Source: an uncultured Chlamydiae bacterium
Lineage (GTDB): Bacteria > Chlamydiota > Chlamydiia > Chlamydiales > Rhabdochlamydiaceae
DNA: 6,291 nucleotides
Direction: 5' to 3'
Assembly: GCA_903867585.1 (NCBI GenBank)
Contig: CAIPRZ010000134.1
Coordinates: 1 to 6,291 of the forward strand
The notes below the pieces were generated by a model. The model did not search any database. It had not been told where the DNA came from and was given only the letters and a program-made list of their open reading frames with translations. Each line of letters opens with the position of its first letter. Positions within the stretch are counted from its first letter, which is position 1. Made by a program: the position numbers and the translations under genes. This document shows, piece by piece, positions 1 through 4,966 of the stretch.

Positions 1-90
1 ATAAATTAATAAATACGTAATATATTGATATTCAGTTAGTTATGTAGGCTTTTTTCTCTAAACGAAAAATTAACATAAGTCACTTAAAGT

Positions 91-121
91 GCTGGTTTGT
101 AGCTGTTTAAGGCTGTTGAAG
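91..121. repeat. degenerate 10-11 bp tandem repeat
   Basis: Two adjacent 10-base units, GCTGTTTAAG (102-111) and GCTGTTGAAG (112-121), differ at one base. A weaker third copy, GCTGGTTTGTA, sits at 91-101. The repeat lies just downstream of the minus-strand gene ending at 131. No convincing terminator stem was found in 1-130, so this gene's 3' end is undefined. The repeat is short enough to be chance or a remnant of slippage. Confidence 0.4.
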
Positions 122-130
122 GTCCACTGA

Positions 131-1204
131 CTAGCTTTGAATGCCCCGACAGAGGGCTTTGAAACGAGAAAGCTGATGTGGCTTCATGGTCTCTGTAATA
201 TAGGGATGGGCTAGAAGCTCATCAGGATGGAATAGGGCATGGCCATGGGAACAGAATTGGTAAAATTGGAAAACTTTAAGGTAGGATACAACTAAAGCAT
301 CCATTCCCTGAAAAAGGAGCTTATCTTTGGGTTTTAATTGGTAAAAATAGATTTTTTCAAAAGTCTCAAAACTTATGGAAAAGAAATTTTTAAAATCTTC
401 TTTAAATTTAGTGATTTCAGATAAAGACATATTACGATCTAAAAAAGGGTGTCTATACTGATTTCTTTCATAGGGTTTATGAGCACATAAAGCCCCTATT
501 AAAGATCGAACACTTACAACAAAGGTTCCTATTACAAAATTACTGGGTTTTCTAATACTTCTTATATCTAGAATAGATTGGTTTATTGTGTCTATTAATC
601 CCCCGTCAACGGGCCTATTAGAGATCGCTTCTAACTCAAAATCATAGGCCGAGCTTTTTGAAGCTATCATTTCAGCATGTAACATTTGAGAATGCGTCAT
701 CATATTCAAATTTTCTAAAAGCTGTTTTAAATGAGCTACAGGCTCTAAATATAAATAATTGACAGTCTCTAGAACCAACTTTTTAAAATATTTATAATTT
801 TCGATTAAAAAAGGGATAAAGCTCATTGCAAGCCAAATGATTAAATCGGTCGTTAAAATATCTAAAGGGATAAATGCTATCACATAAAAAGTGGCTATGA
901 TCGGTGTGAATATGAGGGTAAGAGCTGGAAGTGTAACAAGTATTTTTAGCAGCGAAAGATAAAATTCAGGATTTTTAATAATGTCTGTTAATCCATATAA
1001 AATTAAATGAACACTAGATAACCACTGGGGAGTTTGGTTTTTTGTAATTTTTAGCTGAACGCTCAATGAGTCTTCAGAGAAAAGATTATGGTCTACAATA
1101 CGAAGCAGAGCCTCTTTAAGTTTCGGGCTATAAATCGTGGCATTTTTAGACACACTTTGATAAGCATAACCGACAATTGGATCGCCAGAGGTCGTATTCA
1201 GCAT
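131..1204 (-). CDS. uncharacterised membrane protein with paired hydrophobic region, Inc-like
   Basis: I do not recognise a family for this 357-residue protein. Two strongly hydrophobic stretches lie close together, about residues 82-113 and 119-135, with a short acidic turn (Asp115, Asp120) between them. There is no N-terminal signal peptide. A soluble N-terminal part of about 80 residues and a long charged C-terminal part of about 220 flank the hydrophobic pair. A weaker hydrophobic run at 222-240 is broken by Arg233. Two close membrane helices between cytosolic ends is the hallmark of chlamydial inclusion-membrane (Inc) proteins, so an Inc-like role is a reasonable inference, not a demonstration. 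The ATG start is supported by an AAAAGG ribosome site 8 bases upstream. The gene follows acpP on the same strand but lies beyond a terminator, so it is probably not part of the fatty-acid operon. It looks more AT-rich than the fab genes: a hand count gives about 22% GC at 361-420 against 43% at 2641-2700. Confidence 0.8.
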   Translation of the reverse strand: MLNTTSGDPIVGYAYQSVSKNATIYSPKLKEALLRIVDHNLFSEDSLSVQLKITKNQTPQWLSSVHLILYGLTDIIKNPEFYLSLLKILVTLPALTLIFTPIIATFYVIAFIPLDILTTDLIIWLAMSFIPFLIENYKYFKKLVLETVNYLYLEPVAHLKQLLENLNMMTHSQMLHAEMIASKSSAYDFELEAISNRPVDGGLIDTINQSILDIRSIRKPSNFVIGTFVVSVRSLIGALCAHKPYERNQYRHPFLDRNMSLSEITKFKEDFKNFFSISFETFEKIYFYQLKPKDKLLFQGMDALVVSYLKVFQFYQFCSHGHALFHPDELLAHPYITETMKPHQLSRFKALCRGIQS

Positions 1205-1210
1205 ATTGTT

Positions 1211-1226
1211 AACCTTTTGAAAGGTT
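1211..1226 (-). promoter_or_regulatory. ribosome binding site inside a small hairpin
   Basis: On the minus strand this reads AACCTTTCAAAAGGTT. Six perfect base pairs (AACCTT/AAGGTT) enclose a TCAA loop, or seven pairs with a two-base loop. The AAAAGG Shine-Dalgarno (1213-1218), 8 bases before the ATG at 1204, forms the loop edge and 3' arm. It directly follows the acpP terminator's T tract. The structure could lower translation of read-through transcripts, but a 6-bp AT-rich stem is weak. Confidence 0.4.
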
Positions 1227-1227
1227 T

Positions 1228-1263
1228 AAAAAGATATTAGCCCTTAAATTAATAAGGGCTAAT
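1228..1263 (-). terminator. intrinsic terminator of the fabH-fabD-fabG-acpP operon
   Basis: A perfect 11-bp inverted repeat (ATTAGCCCTTA against TAAGGGCTAAT, plus-strand arms 1236-1246 and 1253-1263) has a 6-base loop. In the minus-strand direction it is followed, after AT, by CTTTTT (1228-1233). It begins 9 bases after the acpP stop. There is no T tract on the plus-strand side, so it should act only on minus-strand transcription. It separates the fatty-acid operon from the membrane-protein gene downstream. Confidence 0.85.
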
Positions 1264-1272
1264 TACATACAA

Positions 1273-1506
1273 TTAGTCTTTTTTAGCGCTGATGTAATCA
1301 ACAACAGAACCAACAGTTTTAAGTTTTTCTGCATCTTCTTCAGAAATTTCAAAACCGAAACGCTCTTCAAATGTCATGATTAGCTCAGTAAGATCTAAAG
1401 AATCTGCATTTAAATCCTCTAGAAAAGACTTGCTTAAATCCACATCGCCACGATCAACACCAAGTTGCTCAACAACGATATCTATAACTTCATTTTCAAT
1501 AGACAT
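1273..1506 (-). CDS. acpP: acyl carrier protein
   Basis: This 77-residue acidic protein is the soluble carrier that holds growing acyl chains as thioesters on 4'-phosphopantetheine during type II fatty-acid synthesis. The prosthetic-group site is the DSL motif at 35-37, with Ser36 as the attachment residue. The following helix (about 37-52) is rich in acidic residues, as needed for docking to Fab enzymes. Length and motif position match the family. Asn33 replaces the glycine usual in E. coli (LGADSLD), and the local sequence LNADSLDLTEL resembles chlamydial ACPs as I recall them. The ATG start at 1506 has an AGG ribosome site 6 bases upstream (1513-1515). It is the last gene of the operon, 31 bases after fabG, and is followed by a strong terminator. 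No separate promoter was recognised in the gap, although ACP is usually needed in excess over the enzymes. Confidence 0.97.
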   Translation of the reverse strand: MSIENEVIDIVVEQLGVDRGDVDLSKSFLEDLNADSLDLTELIMTFEERFGFEISEEDAEKLKTVGSVVDYISAKKD

Positions 1507-1537
1507 AATTTACCTATGGTTTAAAGATTAAAAAAAC

Positions 1538-2290
1538 TTACATGACCATGCCACCGTCTACTACAAGAGTCTGACCGGTAACATAATCGGACATATTTGA
1601 CGCAAGAAAACAGGCCGCGTTAGCGATGTCTTCAGGATTTCCCATGCGTCCTAAGGGAACTTTATTCAAAACAAGTTGTTGCTGCTCTTGGGTTAGAGCA
1701 TCGGTCATTCGGGTTTTAATGTAACCAGGAGCGATACAATTAACACAAATACCACGTGATGCTACCTCAAGGGCCAAGGCTTTAGTAAAACCGATCATTC
1801 CCGCTTTTGAAGCCGCATAATTGGTTTGTCCAGGATTACCCGTTAAACCGACGACAGAAGATATATTAATTATTTTACCCGAACGCGCCTTCATCATAGG
1901 TCTAATCAGTAGACCACAAAGATTATACACAGATTTCAAATTGGTATCGATAACCGAATCCCAATCCTCTTCTTTCATCTTCATAAGTAGTCCATCTCGA
2001 GTGATTCCGGCATTATTAACCAAAATATCAATCCCACCCAAAGAGGTCATTACTTGCTCTAAACAGGCTTCAACGCTCTCTTTAGAGGCCACATTAGCGA
2101 TAAGTCCCATAAATTTTTGCTCAGGATGGACCCCACAAGCGCTCATTTTATTATGAACGTCTTGTACACGCTCTGAATTTGTTCCAAGAATAACAACGCT
2201 TGCTCCCTCTTTGGCAAATCTGAGAGCTATAGCCTCACCGATTCCCGCACTTCCCCCTGTTATCAGAGCCTTTTTTCCCTTAAGTAGCAT
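1538..2290 (-). CDS. fabG: 3-oxoacyl-[acyl-carrier-protein] reductase
   Basis: FabG reduces 3-ketoacyl-ACP to 3-hydroxyacyl-ACP with NADPH, the first reduction of each elongation cycle. It is a classical short-chain dehydrogenase of 250 residues, normal for FabG. It has the dinucleotide-binding motif TGGSAGIG (11-18), NNAG (92-95), and the catalytic tetrad Asn117, Ser145, Tyr158 and Lys162 in the YAASK motif. The tetrad spacing equals that of E. coli FabG. I place the start at the ATG at 2290. An in-frame TTG at 2302 would add four residues, but it overlaps the GAGGA ribosome site (2296-2300) that lies 5 bases before the ATG. The gene overlaps the end of fabD by 11 bases (2280-2290), suggesting translational coupling. 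It ends at a TAA 31 bases before acpP. Confidence 0.96.
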   Translation of the reverse strand: MLLKGKKALITGGSAGIGEAIALRFAKEGASVVILGTNSERVQDVHNKMSACGVHPEQKFMGLIANVASKESVEACLEQVMTSLGGIDILVNNAGITRDGLLMKMKEEDWDSVIDTNLKSVYNLCGLLIRPMMKARSGKIINISSVVGLTGNPGQTNYAASKAGMIGFTKALALEVASRGICVNCIAPGYIKTRMTDALTQEQQQLVLNKVPLGRMGNPEDIANAACFLASNMSDYVTGQTLVVDGGMVM

Positions 2291-3230
2291 AGGATTCCTC
2301 AATAGTATTTAAAACCGTTGTCAGCTCGCTTGTAGTTTGTATTGAATAAGTAGGCGCTTCGACCCCTATTCTTTTATTCATTCCAGCCAAGGTATTACCA
2401 GGACCCATCTCAATAAAAATATCGGTTGTGGGCGCTAATTGCTGTATACCTTTAGCCCAGTAAACAGGAGATGTGACCTGCTCAATAAGTAATTGTCTAA
2501 TTTCTTCAGCCTCTTTGACAAGCTGGCCGGTTGCATTCATAACAAGAGCTGTTGATGAGGGTTGTAGTTTTAGATCTTCAAGATAGGGAGCTAAAGCCTG
2601 TTTTGCAGATTCCATTAAAGGGGTATGGAAAGCACCTGATACTTCAAGAGGCAAGACTCTTTTAGCACCTGCTTCTTTTAAAGCGACTGCAGCTTTTGCA
2701 AGAGGCTCTATTTCCCCAGCTATCACCACCTGACCTGGACAATTCAGATTGGCCACCCAAACAGGAAGTCCTGTTGATCTTAGCACCTCTTCAACCCAAG
2801 GCCCCTCTTGGCCTAAAACCACACTCATGGAGCTTGGTGTTTTTTCACACGCTTTTTGCATAAACGTGGCCCGTTTATCAACAATAGGTAACAAATCAGA
2901 AAATCGGGCTTTGCCAGAAGCTGCAAGGGCTGTGTACTCCCCTAAACTTAATCCACAAGTAGCTTGAGGAATACATTCAGGAAGTCGTGATTCAAACGCT
3001 TTTAAAATCGCATATGAAGAGATAAAAATAGCTTTTTGACAGTTCACTGTTTGAGTTAAAACCTCTTTAGGACCATTAAAAATAATCGGTTTTAATGACA
3101 TTTTTAAAACATCTTCAGCCTCTTCAAAAACCTGACGGGACTCTGCAAAGGTGTCATGAAAATCTTTCATCATCCCAACAAATTGGGCCCCTTGTCCGGG
3201 GAATAAAAATACAAATCGCTTATTTTTCAT
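2280..3230 (-). CDS. fabD: malonyl-CoA:ACP transacylase
   Basis: FabD moves malonyl from CoA to ACP, giving the extender unit for every condensation step. The 316-residue length is typical. The N-terminal PGQGAQ motif (11-16) supplies Gln13. The nucleophile elbow is GLSLGE (93-98) with Ser95. Arg120 fits the malonyl-carboxylate binding arginine, His202 in GAFHTPL is the catalytic histidine, Gln251 lies in the conserved EQV..PV.W segment, and GPG is at 276-278. The usual elbow is GHSLGE, and here leucine replaces that histidine. This should not abolish activity because the catalytic histidine is the later one. The ATG start overlaps the fabH stop as ATGA and has AAGGA six bases upstream, so it is probably coupled to fabH translation. 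The end overlaps fabG by 11 bases. Confidence 0.96.
   Translation of the reverse strand: MKNKRFVFLFPGQGAQFVGMMKDFHDTFAESRQVFEEAEDVLKMSLKPIIFNGPKEVLTQTVNCQKAIFISSYAILKAFESRLPECIPQATCGLSLGEYTALAASGKARFSDLLPIVDKRATFMQKACEKTPSSMSVVLGQEGPWVEEVLRSTGLPVWVANLNCPGQVVIAGEIEPLAKAAVALKEAGAKRVLPLEVSGAFHTPLMESAKQALAPYLEDLKLQPSSTALVMNATGQLVKEAEEIRQLLIEQVTSPVYWAKGIQQLAPTTDIFIEMGPGNTLAGMNKRIGVEAPTYSIQTTSELTTVLNTIEESYAT
2296..2300 (-). promoter_or_regulatory. ribosome binding site that decides the fabG start
   Basis: The minus strand reads TTGAGGAATCCT immediately before the ATG at 2290. GAGGA with a 5-base spacer fits initiation at that ATG. Because the site lies within codons 1-3 of the alternative TTG start, it argues against the longer form. 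The site sits inside the last codons of fabD. Confidence 0.75.
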
Positions 3231-4225
3231 ACAGTTTCCTTATAAGTCAGAATGGAAGCCCCCCAAGTAAGCCCGGCTCCAAAAGCTGTTAGCAAGAAAT
3301 TATCTCCAACATGTGGAGGATGCTCTTCAAGCAGTTCATGTAATGCAATCCCTAAAGAAGATGCAGAGGTATTTCCATATTTATGAATCGTCATATAAAC
3401 CCTATCCATCGGCACTTCAAATCGTCTTGCAATCGCTTCAATAATACGGGTATTGGCTTGATGCGGCACATACCATTTAATCTGATTACCTGTAAGTCCG
3501 CAACGCTCTAGACATTGGTTAGAGGCCATTTCCATACGGCGGACAGCGTGTTTAAAGACGTCATTTCCTTCCATTTTAAGAAAGTGCATTTGTGATTCTA
3601 TGGTATGCATAGAAGCGGGATGCTTAGAACCGCCAGCTGGTAATATGAGAAGTTGTGATTGATCCCCATCAGCTCCTAAACAGACATCGATGACTTCAAG
3701 TCCTGGGCCTTTATGAGAAACAACGCAGCTAGAAGCTCCGTCACCAAATAAAATACAGGTATTACGATCTTTATAGTTAACAATGGTTGAAAGCTTTTCC
3801 GAAGCAATAACTAAAACATTTTTATACATACCTGATTCGATAAAAGCTTTAGCCATGGATAAAGCATAGATATAACCGCTACAAGCCGCTTGAAGATCGA
3901 CAGCAGCAGCATTTATACATTTTAACCGGCTTTGAATTAAGCAAGCGGTACTTGGGAAAATATAGTCAGGGGTTAAAGTTGCCACTAATATAAGATCGAT
4001 AGATTCTGGCGCTAGGCCCGCTTTTTGAATAGCCATTAATCCAGCCATGGTTCCCATATCTGATGTAAACTCGTGCTCGCCTGCTAAACGGCGCTCTTTC
4101 ATACCAGTGCGCGAAACAATCCATTCATCAGAGGTTTCTACCATCTTTTCTAAATCGGCATTGCTTAATATCTTTTCAGGAAGATAGGCGCCCGTGCTAA
4201 TAATACGAGCGGTGTGTTTGGTCAA
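3227..4225 (-). CDS. fabH: 3-oxoacyl-[acyl-carrier-protein] synthase III (KAS III)
   Basis: FabH starts fatty-acid synthesis by condensing an acyl-CoA primer (usually acetyl-CoA) with malonyl-ACP. The 332 residues contain the full Cys-His-Asn triad: Cys115 in the AACSG motif, His255 in PHQAN and Asn285 in GNTSA. The 30-residue His-Asn spacing matches E. coli; the Cys-His interval is 8 residues longer. The N-terminal segment with TSDEWI (31-36) and RTGM (39-42) is typical of the family. The start is a TTG codon. It has AAGGA six bases upstream (4232-4236), an in-frame stop lies at 4241-4243, and the next methionine (residue 28) would delete the conserved N-terminal strand. It is the first gene of the operon, divergent from recR. 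Its ATGA junction with fabD suggests coupled translation. A non-ATG start on the leading gene could set the expression level of the operon. Confidence 0.96.
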   Translation of the reverse strand: MTKHTARIISTGAYLPEKILSNADLEKMVETSDEWIVSRTGMKERRLAGEHEFTSDMGTMAGLMAIQKAGLAPESIDLILVATLTPDYIFPSTACLIQSRLKCINAAAVDLQAACSGYIYALSMAKAFIESGMYKNVLVIASEKLSTIVNYKDRNTCILFGDGASSCVVSHKGPGLEVIDVCLGADGDQSQLLILPAGGSKHPASMHTIESQMHFLKMEGNDVFKHAVRRMEMASNQCLERCGLTGNQIKWYVPHQANTRIIEAIARRFEVPMDRVYMTIHKYGNTSASSLGIALHELLEEHPPHVGDNFLLTAFGAGLTWGASILTYKETV

Positions 4226-4231
4226 AATAGA

Positions 4232-4236
4232 TCCTT
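4232..4236 (-). promoter_or_regulatory. ribosome binding site for the TTG-started fabH
   Basis: The minus strand reads AAGGATCTATT and then TTG at 4225-4223. AAGGA with a 6-base spacer is a good Shine-Dalgarno. With the upstream in-frame TGA at 4241-4243 and no in-frame ATG between, it fixes TTG as the likely start. Confidence 0.75.
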
Positions 4237-4256
4237 GCTTTCAATTTATCCCTAGT

Positions 4257-4262
4257 ATTTTA
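4257..4262 (-). promoter_or_regulatory. possible -10 element of the fabH operon promoter
   Basis: The minus strand has TAAAAT (5 of 6 matches to TATAAT), about 31 bases before the fabH start and just upstream of its ribosome site. A T-rich tract precedes it, but no good -35 hexamer lies 16-18 bases upstream. The assignment is weak. It rests mainly on position and on the need for some promoter in this 138-base divergent gap. Confidence 0.3.
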
Positions 4263-4325
4263 ATCGACTTGGAAAAAAAGAAAAAGAGCTTCTTTTAGAT
4301 TTTGTAAATTAAAATTTTAAATCTA

Positions 4326-4354
4326 TTGTTTGCAAAGCTTATAAGGGCTATAGT
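4326..4354 (+). promoter_or_regulatory. probable sigma70-type promoter of recR
   Basis: TTGTTT (4326-4331) and TATAGT (4349-4354, 5 of 6 matches) are separated by 17 bases. Initiation about 7 bases after the -10 would fall near 4361, only about 3 bases before the recR ATG. That fits the absence of a properly spaced Shine-Dalgarno; the nearest purine run, AAGGG at 4343-4347, is 16 bases from the ATG and would lie upstream of the predicted start site. Confidence 0.45.
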
Positions 4355-4363
4355 CACGAAATT

Positions 4364-4966
4364 ATGTCGCAATTACCACTACCCCTTACCAAGCTTATTG
4401 AGCATCTAAAAAAACTCCCTGGTGTGGGTTTTAAAACAGCGGAAAAATACGCTTTAGAGATGCTTCATTGGGATAGAGCTGAGCTCGAAGAGCTTGGAAG
4501 CGCCCTTATTGATGTAAAAGAAAAAATTACTTTTTGCCAAACCTGCCATTGTCTCATGGATGAGGGCTGTTTTTTTTGCCACAACCCTAAAAGAAACCAA
4601 AACATCATCTGTATTATTGAAAAACCACTGGATGTATTTAATTTTGAAAAAACAGGAACTTTTAATGGGGTTTATCACTCCTTAGGCGGATTGCTCAATC
4701 CCCTATCGTTTAAAAGTGAATCTGCACTCCATATAGATACACTCCTGAGCCGGATAAATGAGCAAACTGAAGAGCTTATAATTGCCTTAGATGCTACTTT
4801 AGAAGGAGAAGCAACCACTTTGCTACTTCAAGAAAAACTACAAAATCACACTATTGTAGTTTCTAGGCTGGCCTACGGGATCCCAATCGGGAGCCCTTTA
4901 AATTATATCGATGGTGGAACTTTATCTAGAGCTCTTTCACTCCGCTCTAGACTAATTAGAAATTAG
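4364..4966 (+). CDS. recR: recombination mediator protein RecR
   Basis: RecR works with RecF and RecO to load RecA on single-stranded gaps coated with SSB, in gap repair and restart of stalled forks. The 200-residue length is normal. Domains in order are a helix-hairpin-helix around LPGVGFKTAEKYA (18-30), a four-cysteine zinc finger (Cys58, Cys61, Cys69, Cys72), a Toprim domain starting near residue 80 with Glu86 and ALDATLEGEAT (141-151), and the C-terminal RLAYGIPIGSPL segment (168-179). The common YHVLGG motif reads YHSLGG here. The ATG start agrees with family N-termini. No Shine-Dalgarno is well placed, and a predicted promoter would start the transcript only a few bases upstream, so the mRNA may be leaderless. 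The gene is divergent from fabH. Its last 15 bases overlap the end of the convergent OTU gene, and no clear intrinsic terminator follows on the plus strand. Confidence 0.96.
   Translation: MSQLPLPLTKLIEHLKKLPGVGFKTAEKYALEMLHWDRAELEELGSALIDVKEKITFCQTCHCLMDEGCFFCHNPKRNQNIICIIEKPLDVFNFEKTGTFNGVYHSLGGLLNPLSFKSESALHIDTLLSRINEQTEELIIALDATLEGEATTLLLQEKLQNHTIVVSRLAYGIPIGSPLNYIDGGTLSRALSLRSRLIRN
4952..4966. repeat. 15-base palindrome forming both convergent stop codons
   Basis: CTAATT-AGA-AATTAG is a perfect 6-bp inverted repeat with a 3-base centre. It coincides exactly with the overlap of recR and the OTU gene. The TAG at 4964-4966 stops recR and the complement of CTA at 4952-4954 stops the OTU gene. 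It touches a second short inverted repeat, GGGGT-CTTA-ACCCC (4966-4979). Neither stem is followed by a strong T tract, so a terminator role is uncertain. Confidence 0.8.

Noticed and set aside
1..130. Possible terminator for the membrane-protein gene (CACTTAAAGTG at 81-91; TTTTTC/GAAAAA at 51-69)
   Set aside because: The first has almost no loop and no following T tract, and the second is an almost pure A-T stem; neither supports a call.
1507..1540. Possible terminator or attenuator between fabG and acpP, because of a seven-T run on the minus strand (1530-1536)
   Set aside because: The only upstream stem is CATG-GT-CATG, four pairs with a two-base loop, which is too weak for an intrinsic terminator.
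1821..2156. 111-codon plus-strand open frame
   Set aside because: It lies wholly antisense within fabG, whose motifs are complete; the product resembles no protein and has no promoter or ribosome site.
2291..2302. Longer fabG form starting at TTG 2302
   Set aside because: The TTG overlaps the ribosome site for the ATG at 2290, and the extra four residues are not expected for FabG.
2749..2967. 72-codon plus-strand open frame
   Set aside because: It is antisense to the catalytic part of fabD and is explained as a shadow of that conserved gene.
3095..3292. 65-codon plus-strand open frame across the fabD/fabH junction
   Set aside because: It is antisense to two well-supported genes and shows no coding signals of its own.
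4341..4350. ATAAGGGCTA, identical to one arm of the acpP terminator (1252-1261)
   Set aside because: Ten-base matches are expected by chance in 6.3 kb, and no matching second arm is present near recR.
4454..4678. 74-codon minus-strand open frame
   Set aside because: It is antisense to the zinc-finger and Toprim region of recR; no recognisable motif or start signals.
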